A DNA stretch of 57,079 nt from assembly GCA_017428545.1 (NCBI GenBank), contig JAFRQR010000004.1, positions 1 to 57,079 of the forward strand, given 5' to 3'. Shown in pieces: positions 8,600 to 17,726 of this stretch. Position 1 is the stretch's first letter. Every line of letters begins with the position of its first letter. The translations under genes and the position numbers were made by a program. The notes beneath the pieces are model-generated. The model searched no databases and had not been told where the DNA came from. It was given only the letters and a program-made list of their open reading frames with translations. The stretch is from Clostridiales bacterium (GTDB taxonomy: Bacteria > Bacillota > Clostridia > Saccharofermentanales > Saccharofermentanaceae).

Positions 8600-9094
8600 C
8601 TAAAAACTATGTTGTTTCGCGATGCTTCTTATTTGTTCCAATTCATCTTTATCTTCAAGAACAGAAACTCGTTGAAAACAATTGGGGCACAATGCGACAA
8701 AATTCTTAGAATAGTCGTTTCCAACAAATGCTTTGTCTATTTCAAACAGCTGTAGATATGGTTTTCCATCTTTATCTATAAATGGTGCAGGCGACTTGCA
8801 AAGCTCGCATTTACCTTGGTTTACTGCTATCAAAAGTCTTCTATACCAATCAAAATCCGGTATTTTTTGTGGATGGCGACTTTCTATAAGAAATTCTTCA
8901 CCTTTTTCATCCGAAAAAATAAAATCTTGGGCATCTACTTCAAAGACCTCTGCCAATGCCTTCATTTTTTGAAAAGTGGGGATTGCTTTCCCTGCTTCGT
9001 ATCTTGAAATCATGCTTGGCTGAACTCCGATAAGACTAGCCAACTCACGTTGCGTTATCCCTTTTTTCTGTCGTAATTCCTTAATCGACCTCAT
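8600..9094 (-). CDS. XRE-type regulator fused to a degenerate HNH zinc domain
   Basis: The 164-residue protein starts with a complete XRE helix-turn-helix (residues 3-57; ITQRELASLIGV, then SMISRYEAGK). The C-terminal part has CELC (96-99) and CPNC (136-139), the zinc pairs of an HNH finger. The intervening GKPYLQLFEIDKAF occupies the place of the usual LEVHHI segment, and the residue after CPNC is Phe instead of His. The fold is thus likely kept while the catalytic histidines are gone, pointing to a binding or sensing role. It starts at ATG behind AAGGAGG and is divergent from the recombinase operon, so it may control that promoter. Confidence 0.85.
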   Translation of the reverse strand: MRSIKELRQKKGITQRELASLIGVQPSMISRYEAGKAIPTFQKMKALAEVFEVDAQDFIFSDEKGEEFLIESRHPQKIPDFDWYRRLLIAVNQGKCELCKSPAPFIDKDGKPYLQLFEIDKAFVGNDYSKNFVALCPNCFQRVSVLEDKDELEQIRSIAKQHSF

Positions 9095-9612
9095 AAGGAT
9101 CCTCCTTTTCCGCCCTCTTAATAGAGCAATAAAATAGAATAATGATGTTGATATACCGATGAGACAAAACTTTAAATTCTGTCAATTCTCATGAATATTA
9201 TTACATAGAATGAACAAAGATGCACATAGAAACATATCCAATAAACTAACCTTTTCTAACCCTTGAACAATCTTAACATCTACATAGCACCATATATTCG
9301 AATCGAAATATCAAATCCGGTCAATAGAAAAACCAACATATTATTCTTTTTACACAAAAGTAAATACGTTTATTTATTTGCACAAAAATTACACAATATT
9401 CACAACAGCGCGAAAACACGTCAAGCTCGCGATAATCGCCCACTTTCTCAACTGAACGAACAATGATCTCATTAAGCCACGATCGACGAGAAAAAGAATT
9501 TTAAATGTGTAGTTAACTTAAATTGAAATAATTTCACTTTTGGTGTACAATGTTTAATAATTAGCATTTTTAGATCACTTTATACCAATTAGGAAACTAA
9601 AGGAGCAGATTC
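9095..9612. other. A+T-rich divergent intergenic region
   Basis: 518 bp between the XRE gene and the recombinase operon. It holds the operon promoter at 9523-9551 and several ACATAG-containing stretches (for example TTACATAGAATG, CACATAGAAAC and CTACATAGCAC between about 9200 and 9290). No credible gene was found. The left end or control region of the element may lie here, but no terminal repeat could be matched to the right side. Confidence 0.5.
9523..9551 (+). promoter_or_regulatory. Sigma-70 promoter of the recombinase operon
   Basis: TTGAAA (9523-9528) and TACAAT (9546-9551) are separated by 17 bp, 61 bp upstream of the first ATG at 9613, which has an AAAGGAG ribosome site. Confidence 0.7.
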
Positions 9613-10803
9613 ATGGCAAAAAAAGTGAACCAAATAGGCCCTTCAATTCTACAGCAACTCATTCACGAGTATTATGACACTGATAAGAAAGTGGCCGATA
9701 TCATTCGCGACCACAAGCTTAATGTATCCCCGAGCGAATTCTCTAATCTGCTCCCTCAGATCGAGTCAGATCAGCATTGCCCATATTGTGGACAGGTAAT
9801 GACATTCAAGAGAACTAGACAATACCAGCACAGGCCATCCTGCCCGCAGTGCAGGCATTTGGCATCAAAAGATTGCGCGTGTCCCAATTGTCAGGCGAAA
9901 AAATACGAAATCGCGCAGAAGGAGAAGGCCACTCAGATACTCGCACTCAATACAAAAATCGAAGCATTTCATAAGAATTGGCTTGATTATGATATCAATG
10001 AATCAATCGAGTTATCAGAACTATCATTAAGACACAAAATATACCTAGGGATTGTATTATCTTGCCCGGATATATCTGATAAAGCCGAGAAATACTACAT
10101 TCTCAAGCCAATATCACGCCATTTGAATAGGTTGCTCCCAACTGGGAATGAACTCCAAGACGTGTATCAGGAACTCATTGACAATCGAATTCTCAGATTC
10201 TTTAAGGGACCGGATAATGACCAGCTTCAGTTCGTGAGTGACAATGCAAATGTAATATCTGATTATACTGTATTCCCATTTCTCATCCATGTAGCTGACG
10301 GTTCTGATCTTACATGGAGTCAACTCATAGATGGATCAATTGACTTAACCGAGGAAGAATTCACTGAATGGTGGCAATGGATAGCGATCAAGCAGGCAGA
10401 AAGCTATCTATTATATAAAACTCGGGAGGCTGGGTTTGACTATCAAGTTGGCGTAAAAACACGTCAAGTACTTACCGAGACTCTTCAAGATTTTCCTCTG
10501 ATTCAGGTGAAATACCTTATAGCAATATCCGTAAACCACTGCGCCGAATGTATTTCTTCAAAAGTATCATCCGATCGATATCTCGCAATGCAAGGTCTGC
10601 CCAGCACAATTAAGCTAAAAGCAAATCGTGCAAAAAACGAAAACTGGAGCATTCCATGTGACAGAGTTCCCAATCACTTTACATACGCTGAAATGTATTT
10701 GTATGAGCGATTATTTCGGATCGGATTCGACGGGGTCACTCGTCCTTTATCAGAGGCTCACTTGATTTACAAGGCTACACACGGAGGACTGCAGGATGAA
10801 TAG
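9613..10803 (+). CDS. Cysteine-rich zinc protein, first gene of the recombinase operon
   Basis: A 396-residue protein, family not recognised. The N-terminus has a helical region (1-50, possibly helix-turn-helix: KKVADIIRDHKLNVSPSEF). A zinc cluster follows with Cys56, 59, 77, 80, 88, 90 and 93 (CPYCG, CPQC, CACPNC), enough for two zinc ions. The rest is helical without a motif I can name. It overlaps the following recombinase gene by 8 nt, so the two are translationally coupled. In other transposons a zinc protein encoded with the recombinases often chooses the target site (TnsD/TniQ, for instance). That role is inference; no similarity to those families was seen. Confidence 0.7.
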   Translation: MAKKVNQIGPSILQQLIHEYYDTDKKVADIIRDHKLNVSPSEFSNLLPQIESDQHCPYCGQVMTFKRTRQYQHRPSCPQCRHLASKDCACPNCQAKKYEIAQKEKATQILALNTKIEAFHKNWLDYDINESIELSELSLRHKIYLGIVLSCPDISDKAEKYYILKPISRHLNRLLPTGNELQDVYQELIDNRILRFFKGPDNDQLQFVSDNANVISDYTVFPFLIHVADGSDLTWSQLIDGSIDLTEEEFTEWWQWIAIKQAESYLLYKTREAGFDYQVGVKTRQVLTETLQDFPLIQVKYLIAISVNHCAECISSKVSSDRYLAMQGLPSTIKLKANRAKNENWSIPCDRVPNHFTYAEMYLYERLFRIGFDGVTRPLSEAHLIYKATHGGLQDE

Positions 10804-12112
10804 AACTACACAACTTGGCTATCACTATAGAGTTCGCGAGACGAATGTAATCGAAAACGAAACCATTCGGAAAGAACCGTGTATTGTTATTGCTGATGAT
10901 GAGACCAGAGCAATTCTCAAAGTGACTCCTTGGGCTGATTATATTTTGCGTCCTCAGACTCGAGATTACGGACTTCACACAGCCAACCTACCGGCACTTT
11001 ATGCGGTTGTTCAATTCCTGAATTTCATCTTTATCGATAATTCAGACACATATGGAATTACTTCTATGTCTGATATTACGATTTCCATGGTATATGATTT
11101 CCTTAAATCGTATTCCAATAAAGAATTAAAGAATGGAAAGCGACCGCTAAGAAGTAGCATCTCCCAGAAAAGGAACGCTATCTCTTTATTCCTACTAGAA
11201 CTCACCAACGATAAGAGTATCGTAATGAAAAATATCAAACCATCCGATCTTCTTAACACCGCCAAACTCATTCGAGCAGAAGGAGAACAGAGCACAATAT
11301 ACCAGTACAAGATTCATATTGCGTATGATAAAACTGAACAGGCAGTTTCTCAACTCTGGCGGGATATGCCAATGGATATAGTTGAACGATTTATAAAAAT
11401 CGCCTACGATAAGGACCCCGAAATTGCTCTAGCCATCATATTAATGGCTTATGCCGGACTTCGTGTATCTGAGATCTGTAATCTGCGAAGACCAGATAGT
11501 TGCCATGCTCCGAATCTTCTATTTATGTATAGTGATTTCGGTGACGAAGCTGATTCGCTAACTATAAATCTAACCGAAATCCGACAACTTCGCTCCGACA
11601 AAAAATATGTCGGAGGTATAAAGCGACCTCGCAATCATCCGGTAGCGCCATCATTTGCAAACACAATATTTCAGGCATACAAGTTTCATCTGACGATCAC
11701 CGAGGATAGAGTGCATGAACCTTATGGTCCGCTTTTTATAACCAAATACAAGTCCTCCAAAACAGGCAAATATCTTGCATTAACGAGTCCCGCCCTTCGA
11801 AAACGCATAATAAAACTTTTCAATAATTATGTGCTTCCAAGCCTCGAAAACGACGCCAACCCTGAGTTCAGAAGATTTTATTCCGAGATGCAGAACCATA
11901 CTTGGGGCCCTCACTCTTTCAGGCATTGGTTTACCGTTTTACTCGTCCTGCAAGGTTACGATCGAGCTGACGTGCAGACCTACCGTGGCGATAAGAGTCC
12001 GGAATCTTCAGAAAGATACCTCGAGCGAAAAGGTTCTCTCGAGCGTCTTGCAAAAGAGAGTGCCGAAAGAATCGGCCGAATGATTCGGGATAGTGAAGAG
12101 GAATCAAAATGA
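10796..12112 (+). CDS. Tyrosine recombinase 1
   Basis: A 438-residue phage-integrase-family recombinase that cuts and rejoins DNA through a 3'-phosphotyrosine. The core-binding domain covers about residues 50-170. The catalytic domain has box I AGLRVSEICNLR with Arg223, box II HSFRHW with His373 and Arg376, and the nucleophile Tyr408 in SERYLERKG. Usual family length is 300-400, and the extra residues are at the N-terminus. The last codon overlaps the start of the next gene (ATGA). All catalytic residues appear present except the beta-strand lysine, which I could not place securely. Confidence 0.9.
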   Translation: MNRTTQLGYHYRVRETNVIENETIRKEPCIVIADDETRAILKVTPWADYILRPQTRDYGLHTANLPALYAVVQFLNFIFIDNSDTYGITSMSDITISMVYDFLKSYSNKELKNGKRPLRSSISQKRNAISLFLLELTNDKSIVMKNIKPSDLLNTAKLIRAEGEQSTIYQYKIHIAYDKTEQAVSQLWRDMPMDIVERFIKIAYDKDPEIALAIILMAYAGLRVSEICNLRRPDSCHAPNLLFMYSDFGDEADSLTINLTEIRQLRSDKKYVGGIKRPRNHPVAPSFANTIFQAYKFHLTITEDRVHEPYGPLFITKYKSSKTGKYLALTSPALRKRIIKLFNNYVLPSLENDANPEFRRFYSEMQNHTWGPHSFRHWFTVLLVLQGYDRADVQTYRGDKSPESSERYLERKGSLERLAKESAERIGRMIRDSEEESK

Positions 12113-14559
12113 AAAACTACCTATCTATCAAAAAAGTTCAGGATATCAGTCCCTTTGAGATCAAGTCAAAGACTCAGATCTTCATATACTTGCGTTCGCA
12201 ATCTATCCCTGGCATCCAGATTAAAGGAAGATGGCATATTGAAAGAGAATATATCAACAAGGCAATCGCTTGGCGCGAGAGTACTTCCACACTTGATGAA
12301 TTAGTCCATCGTATTACAATTCAGACTATTGACGCTCAAGCAAAACGCCGCATTCGTGAAGCTGCATACCCGTTTTTCGAGAGGGATAATCCACTAGCTC
12401 TTCTTTTCGTAGGAGAGTTCTTTATTTCGCACGAAAATGAAGACAGTGTGATATCAATTATCCAGCGCGAGATTGATCTTAGGACTAACAAAGATAAGAT
12501 GTTGAATTTGAGAGAAGCTGCGAGCGAACTTGGGATATCGCCATATCGGCTCCGGAATAGAATCATATCCGGCTCAATTCCCGGAGAACGAATTAAGAAT
12601 GATTGGAGAATACAAAAATCTGAAATAGAGAAAATTAAAGATAACGCCGGAAAGTACTTGAGTGTTTTTGAAACCTCATGCCGAATCGCCAAAGCAGAAA
12701 ATACGATTTTCGACCCTGAAAACCGCTATTCCAGAGTCTTCCTAAATCAATACTTAAAATCCTCTTCTCTCGGCGAGTCACTATTACGCGGAGAAGATAT
12801 TAATGTTATTGATACTGCTCATAACACATATTTCTATCCAGCAGAGTTGTCACTCGAATTCGAGGAATTGATTCGCAAGTATTTCAGGCGCTATGGATCC
12901 AGGAGAAAACTGAAGGAGAAGCTTTCAAGTGATAGTTTTTGGGACTCATACCCAAAAACTAACACCATACTGCAAAAATATGCCACGAATGTGAACGATA
13001 AAGCTATAACTTATCTTCAGGATATCCTGATCCATACGCTTCGTTGCGAGATCACAGAGTGCTCCGATGAAGATATAAAACGCATGAAAGAATACGTAGA
13101 TAGTATCGGTATAGCTTTTGCATCGCAGTCCTGGGCTAAGCTTATCCGTTACACAAAAGAGAATTATGAATGCAATTATTCGATAGAATTCTACCGAAGT
13201 ACAACAAGGAAGCAGAAGACATCCGAAAGTGTTCAGCCGTATACGCGTGAACAATTCTTCCGTATGTCATATATGGTTTTTAATAATGAGTACATTCACG
13301 ATAATCAGTTGATCACAAAGTCAATCGTTGATCCCAAAAACGCTTATGTCTGGCTTTACTCAGCCATCCACTATCTTGGAGCATGGCGCAAAAGCGATAT
13401 AGATTCATCCCTTCCAATTCTTGATCTACCATATACTCCTGAAGAGACCATCTTGAATATCCGTAATGCCAGTTTTGATAAGGATGCCATAATGCTGTCG
13501 ATTAAGCTAGAAGGAGAATTAAATAACAGAATCATTCCCCCACACAAAACACGGGAAAAGCAAAGCGAGCGCGGGCTTACTCTCCATATTCCAACTTCTC
13601 TGCGTGTTGTTTTCGGTACAATCTATGCTATTTATTGTTATCACGTTCATTCCGGTCATTCAATTAATAAGAATCTGTCCGAATTCATGTTTGTCCGATT
13701 TTTCGGACCAGACTATGAGAAAATCTTCGGCATAAAACCATTTTCGAATCGGCGGGCAAATAAATCTTATATGGACGAGATTGCCCAGAATGTTACTTCA
13801 GATATTGGAGCTGTACCGAACTTTCTGGGTTATACTGTTGCCCAATATTCTCGCGGACACGTAAGAGGCTCTAATTCCACTCCCAGATATCTTTCTGCCA
13901 AGCTTGATGGTCTTGATAAGAATGAGATAATGATGCTTCTGTTCGAGTCCGGATTCTGCAGCTTCATCACGAATAATCTTCTGCAACTTGTGTATGGCGA
14001 TCAGTACCGATCTCTCGACGTTCAGAGCCAGAACAATCTCATCAAACTCAGCAACCTAAACGCTTATAAGTCTGAAACTCTCACATCACTTTTAGATTCC
14101 GCTTACACGCGATCTGAAAAAGCACTAAACACGATTCTGCAAAACATAAAAAAAGAGAATGACAAGAAATATGTCGCTGAGCAGATGCTCGTTAATATAG
14201 CTACTAGATCTTCATTATCAGGATCGTCGGGAATAAGTTGTCTGTGCGCTGCAAGAAGGCTTCCATGCGCCAACCCGAATCGAACATGCTTCGGGTGTAT
14301 CTTCGGGATATATGAAGCCAGTTTCTTCTATTTGGCTCTTGATCAGGTCAAACAAGCCTACAAGCGACTTAATCGATCCAAAACTATCGCAGAAAGAACT
14401 AAAAACCAGATGCTAATCGACCAAGAGATTCTTCCGGCCATAACAGAAATAATAAGCGTTGCAGAGACTAGTTATGGAATGGATCTTTCGGAATATAAGG
14501 AGAACCTCATAAGCCTTATTACATCGAAAGGAGTAACAGAGAATGATAGAATCGATTAA
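12109..14559 (+). CDS. Large recombinase-like protein with degenerate active site
   Basis: An 816-residue protein. Residues 1-50 and 131-175 look like two excisionase-type winged-helix motifs (LREAASELGISPYRLRNRI, then RIQKSEI). The middle and later parts follow the tyrosine-recombinase plan: GAWRKSDI with Arg427 aligns with box I (GLRVSEI), and RGHVRGSNSTPRYL aligns with the GH...T..Y end. Where HxxRH should stand there is instead an NKSY segment, so box II is missing. A cysteine cluster (CLCAARRLPC, CFGC) lies near residues 710-730. It overlaps both neighbours (4 and 17 nt). I infer a structural, inactive partner in a hetero-oligomeric recombinase. It could alternatively be unrelated, since the alignment is by eye. 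Confidence 0.7.
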   Translation: MKNYLSIKKVQDISPFEIKSKTQIFIYLRSQSIPGIQIKGRWHIEREYINKAIAWRESTSTLDELVHRITIQTIDAQAKRRIREAAYPFFERDNPLALLFVGEFFISHENEDSVISIIQREIDLRTNKDKMLNLREAASELGISPYRLRNRIISGSIPGERIKNDWRIQKSEIEKIKDNAGKYLSVFETSCRIAKAENTIFDPENRYSRVFLNQYLKSSSLGESLLRGEDINVIDTAHNTYFYPAELSLEFEELIRKYFRRYGSRRKLKEKLSSDSFWDSYPKTNTILQKYATNVNDKAITYLQDILIHTLRCEITECSDEDIKRMKEYVDSIGIAFASQSWAKLIRYTKENYECNYSIEFYRSTTRKQKTSESVQPYTREQFFRMSYMVFNNEYIHDNQLITKSIVDPKNAYVWLYSAIHYLGAWRKSDIDSSLPILDLPYTPEETILNIRNASFDKDAIMLSIKLEGELNNRIIPPHKTREKQSERGLTLHIPTSLRVVFGTIYAIYCYHVHSGHSINKNLSEFMFVRFFGPDYEKIFGIKPFSNRRANKSYMDEIAQNVTSDIGAVPNFLGYTVAQYSRGHVRGSNSTPRYLSAKLDGLDKNEIMMLLFESGFCSFITNNLLQLVYGDQYRSLDVQSQNNLIKLSNLNAYKSETLTSLLDSAYTRSEKALNTILQNIKKENDKKYVAEQMLVNIATRSSLSGSSGISCLCAARRLPCANPNRTCFGCIFGIYEASFFYLALDQVKQAYKRLNRSKTIAERTKNQMLIDQEILPAITEIISVAETSYGMDLSEYKENLISLITSKGVTENDRID

Positions 14560-16258
14560 TATTGATAATTCAGGTTATATTCGCAAAGAATATATAGAAC
14601 AGGTCACCCCGCAACTCATTGAGGCAGCGCGAAAAAAGCATGAAGAGTATCGTAAACGTGGCGTTATTCGCTCTGAATACGATGAAGATGTTTGGCTTTT
14701 AACCAACCAGAGAACTAATACATATGTCAATTTCGCAAATCAAAAAGATGATTTATCTATCATTTGCCAAAAGCGCAATTGGGACTATCGATGGTTCATT
14801 AGCTGTCTTAAGACGTATGTTATTTATCGTCTCGGTACATGTATGCTCGAAACTATGACAACCTTCGCGAATATATGCACTGCTGAGGCAGTAAAGAGCG
14901 AACTATTCAGCACTATTGCCCCTGTTAAAGAATCTATTGATCTATCAGTTCTTAAAGACTATTCAGAGTTTGTTCGGCTTGTGTCACCAGGGGAAAGCGA
15001 GTATATCAAAATGCTCAAGACAACGATCGCAAATCTCGAATACCGCGAGCAGCAGTACAACCTGCAAAAGCACGGTCCTTGCGTACTAAATGAATTCTCT
15101 TCCTACTTTGTAGTCGACAACATTCTTAAGGAATGGCGATCATCTGTAAAAGATCAGAATGAGCTCTATTATTTCTTTCCACTTTACCTTTTTTGGTCGA
15201 TCACTACTATTCTTCCATTAAGAGTAAATGAGTTTTGCAGTACACCATATAACTGCCTAACCGAAACAGGCAATCAATTCAATCTTACGATTCGTCGAAG
15301 CCGTCTCAAGGGACATGGTTCAGTTCTTCCGAAAATTCATAGTTACTCAATAACCGGTGACTATACTGAAAACACATATGAAGTACCAAAGTGGCTCTTT
15401 GACGAGATTCAGAATTATCGGGCAGCCTCTGAAGGCTATCACCGTAATTATAATCTCCTGTTTTCTCTTGATTTCATGGTCGCGAACAGCAACCGAAAGC
15501 ACAGAAAGCAATACGCTCAAACTTCCGTGTTTAATGATGAGTCTTTGGGGATTTTATGGCGTGATTTCTATAATGATATTATCGTCAACAAATATGGCTA
15601 TTCGATTGTTACTGAGCAGGATCTTATGTCCAGGTACAAGCTTGACGACGGATCCTATAAAATCGAAGACGGTGAAATAATGATGATCCAGTCCAAGCAT
15701 ACTCGGCATCTCGCTATGATCAATCTAGTTCTGCGTGGTTGCAACCCTATGATTGTGAAGGAATTCGCCGGACATGCAAGCGAGAGCATGTCTTCGCATT
15801 ACTACACAAACTACGCGAATATCACAAGAACTGCCGTTATGAGACTTTTTTACCAATCCAAACGATTACCTGGAGAAGCTTCCATCACCTTTCGAAGCAG
15901 TATGACTCCCGCATCAACGCTCATCAATGAGACTTCTGAACATATCGAACTTGATAACGGAAAATGTTACTCAAAATCCTTTATAGCCGGCAATATCGAT
16001 GATTGTTCAGTTTGTGGAGGAGCATGTTCCAATTGTCCATACTACATTCCATTCAAGAAGGACCGTACCAGTCAAAAAGAAGAAGAAAACAGACTCAACC
16101 AAGAAATTGAATTCATATCGAACATGCTTCGGTCACCTGATATTGCCGCTAAAATCGAAGAATATCAGATTCGATATCAGAATCTTATTAAAGACACAAA
16201 TAACTACGCAACAAAACTCTGGAAAGAATTGGAGGATAGTGATAATGGCACGATGTAA
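14543..16258 (+). CDS. Tyrosine recombinase 2 (TnpB-like)
   Basis: A 571-residue tyrosine recombinase. Box I is LPLRVNEF with Arg227; the beta-strand lysine is probably in RRSRLKGHG; box II is KHTRH with Arg388 and His389, Lys taking the usual first His position; FAGHAS follows, with the nucleophile among Tyr420/Tyr421 in SSHYYTNY. A C-terminal zinc motif (CSVCGGACSNC) and a helical coil of about 60 residues follow, as in TnpB of Tn554. It is translated with both neighbours (17-nt overlap before, 14-nt after). With recombinase 1 it probably forms the active pair. Confidence 0.88.
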   Translation: MIESINIDNSGYIRKEYIEQVTPQLIEAARKKHEEYRKRGVIRSEYDEDVWLLTNQRTNTYVNFANQKDDLSIICQKRNWDYRWFISCLKTYVIYRLGTCMLETMTTFANICTAEAVKSELFSTIAPVKESIDLSVLKDYSEFVRLVSPGESEYIKMLKTTIANLEYREQQYNLQKHGPCVLNEFSSYFVVDNILKEWRSSVKDQNELYYFFPLYLFWSITTILPLRVNEFCSTPYNCLTETGNQFNLTIRRSRLKGHGSVLPKIHSYSITGDYTENTYEVPKWLFDEIQNYRAASEGYHRNYNLLFSLDFMVANSNRKHRKQYAQTSVFNDESLGILWRDFYNDIIVNKYGYSIVTEQDLMSRYKLDDGSYKIEDGEIMMIQSKHTRHLAMINLVLRGCNPMIVKEFAGHASESMSSHYYTNYANITRTAVMRLFYQSKRLPGEASITFRSSMTPASTLINETSEHIELDNGKCYSKSFIAGNIDDCSVCGGACSNCPYYIPFKKDRTSQKEEENRLNQEIEFISNMLRSPDIAAKIEEYQIRYQNLIKDTNNYATKLWKELEDSDNGTM

Positions 16259-17018
16259 AAAATACACAACAGACATTCTTTACGAATTGACGCAGGAATA
16301 CATCAATTCTCTTGTCTATTCACACCAGATAACCTGGAGCGAAGTAACTGCATTTATAAAGCGTGAGCACCCTGAATATAAGAAATTCTCGGCACAGCAT
16401 TTTTACCGCGATACAAAATTGAAAGAATGGCGCGAAAAATACAACGAAGAACTCGCAAACAAGTACACTGATAAAGATGCTGTTGAGTCAATCATCAGCG
16501 ATCTGTCCATCGATATAAGAGATCTGCGGAGTCTATCAGATGCACAACTCGAAATATACTGTGCTCAGAAGAATCAGGAACTTCACAAATGGGCTCGACG
16601 ATTTCGTTCTGCCCAGCTTGAATCACGAAGAGAAGCCGAAAGCACGAGAAAAGCTCGAAAACGCGTAAAGGAACTTGAAGAGGAATTGAGCAATGCATTG
16701 ATTCAAATAACCCAACTCAAGGAAAAATACAAAAGCGCGAAAGCAGAAAAAGAGAAACACGCGGCGAGAGAAAAAAAGCTTGAATCTATCAATCGTCAAC
16801 TGTTTGATGAGCTACACAGCAATCATGTTTATGAAGGCGGAATACTTGAAGAACTTCCACCCCAGGCAATTGATGCCTTTGAAGAACTAATGTCATTAGC
16901 TGAGGAACCTACTTGCAATATTCGTAATGATGCCGAAAACGAGCAAGTATTAACATCGGCAGAGGGTGATGCAATTAGAAAACTGCGGCAGGTTAATTCA
17001 ATTGAAGAAGAATCGTAA
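16245..17018 (+). CDS. TnpC-like coiled-coil accessory protein
   Basis: A 257-residue protein. The N-terminal 70 residues look like a small helix-turn-helix domain (ITWSEVTAFIKRE, then FSAQHFYRDTKLKEW). Residues about 110-205 form a long, strongly charged coiled coil (KRVKELEEELSNALIQI), and the tail is acidic. TnpC of Tn554 (DUF6262) has the same plan of a small HTH plus coil and helps orientation of integration; that link is structural analogy. The open frame extends back to 15999, but I place the start at ATG 16245, which has a GGAGG site and a 14-nt overlap with the previous gene, as between all genes of this operon. Confidence 0.75.
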   Translation: MARCKKYTTDILYELTQEYINSLVYSHQITWSEVTAFIKREHPEYKKFSAQHFYRDTKLKEWREKYNEELANKYTDKDAVESIISDLSIDIRDLRSLSDAQLEIYCAQKNQELHKWARRFRSAQLESRREAESTRKARKRVKELEEELSNALIQITQLKEKYKSAKAEKEKHAAREKKLESINRQLFDELHSNHVYEGGILEELPPQAIDAFEELMSLAEEPTCNIRNDAENEQVLTSAEGDAIRKLRQVNSIEEES

Positions 17019-17490
17019 AAACTCACATGAACTTGTATGGAAACCTCCAATCATTGGATATGATAAGCTGTTCTGGAGTTACTGTATTGAGGATGAAAGA
17101 GACAAAATACGAAATCTTCGCAGAGATGAAGGTCGACCAAAGTTTGCATTGCAGATGCAATGTAAAAATGGTCACTTAATCAAGATGACACCAAAAATGT
17201 TTTTCATCAAAAAGAAAACTTGCCTTTATTGTACTAATCCCGGTGAGAATGGAGCAGTTAACACAGATGAGTCAGTTCTTATATTCTGGAACGATGATCG
17301 TTTTGATCCAGAACAGATTAGTGAGAATTCAGACGAATCATTTATGTTCCGGTGCCCATATTGCGGATATGATTTCACCTTATCGATGAAGGAATTCATC
17401 TTCAGAAAGCCTAAGTGCACAAAGTGTAATGATGGCAGAATCGATGATATACCAGATGAATACAACAATTTAACATACTGGCTCAAGTAA
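17002..17490 (+). CDS. Zinc-ribbon protein, last gene of the recombinase operon
   Basis: Roughly 162 residues carrying two zinc-ribbon modules: C-x3-GH with CLYC, then CPYCGYDF with CTKC, each preceded by an aromatic-rich FW segment. The spacing recalls the DUF4379 'probable zinc-ribbon' repeats found in mobile-element and phage proteins; the call is by eye. The start is uncertain: ATG at 16966 would overlap the previous gene by 53 nt, while TTG at 17002 gives a 17-nt overlap like the other junctions. A terminator follows directly, so this closes the operon. Role unknown; DNA binding is likely. Confidence 0.6.
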   Translation: MKKNRKNSHELVWKPPIIGYDKLFWSYCIEDERDKIRNLRRDEGRPKFALQMQCKNGHLIKMTPKMFFIKKKTCLYCTNPGENGAVNTDESVLIFWNDDRFDPEQISENSDESFMFRCPYCGYDFTLSMKEFIFRKPKCTKCNDGRIDDIPDEYNNLTYWLK

Positions 17491-17491
17491 G

Positions 17492-17516
17492 AAGGAGATT
17501 TGAATCTCCTTTTTCT
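17492..17516 (+). terminator. Rho-independent terminator of the recombinase operon
   Basis: A stem AAGGAGATT / AATCTCCTT (with TG between, so probably 7 bp and a 4-nt loop) followed by TTTTC, starting 1 nt after the stop codon of the last gene. Confidence 0.85.
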
Positions 17517-17659
17517 TTATTACGCAAGCGATTTCTCATCCCAAAAGTGCTTTTAAGGCTGATATTTCAGCGGTTTCGAGGCGAAGATTATGAACAATTT
17601 GTAACTTTTTCTTTCGAGCTGAACAAATCACAATGAAAAATGGGTGCTTTATGCAGTAA

Positions 17660-17680
17660 TCTTTGCATATTATGCAAAGA
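17660..17680. repeat. Perfect 10-bp inverted repeat, 1-nt spacer
   Basis: TCTTTGCATA, one T, TATGCAAAGA. No T-run follows, so it does not look like a terminator. Lying at the right boundary of the recombinase operon, it could be a recombinase- or regulator-binding site. Confidence 0.7.
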
Positions 17681-17690
17681 CGCCACTATC

Positions 17691-17726
17691 CATTTCTACA
17701 TATTTAAGTACTTTTATGTAGAAATG
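17691..17726. repeat. Perfect 12-bp inverted repeat around a 12-bp core; candidate attachment site
   Basis: CATTTCTACATA (17691-17702) and TATGTAGAAATG (17715-17726) flank a core containing the palindrome AAGTACTT. Two inverted arms about a short spacer is the form of a tyrosine-recombinase crossover site. The right arm includes the ATG of the first host gene. The matching left-end site is not in the visible sequence. Confidence 0.6.

Larger units (their letters stand above)
9523..17516 (+). mobile_element. Six-gene tyrosine-recombinase element (Tn554/RIT-like)
   Basis: Six plus-strand genes from one promoter to one terminator, each overlapping or touching the next: zinc protein, tyrosine recombinase, large degenerate recombinase, second tyrosine recombinase, coiled-coil protein and zinc-ribbon protein. 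Three recombinases in tandem with overlapping ends is the arrangement of RIT elements, and TnpA-TnpB-TnpC is that of Tn554; the extra first and last genes fit neither exactly. The coordinates cover the operon only. The true ends are not known; the dyads at 17660-17726 are the best right-end candidate. Confidence 0.65.

Noticed and set aside
9263..9466. 67-codon plus-strand open frame in the intergenic region before the recombinase operon
   Set aside because: No ribosome site and a composition like the surrounding A+T-rich non-coding DNA; it lies where control sites would be expected.
15999..16244. Longer form (339 residues) of the coiled-coil gene
   Set aside because: The extra 82 codons lie fully inside the recombinase 2 gene in another frame and read as shadow sequence; ATG 16245 has the ribosome site.
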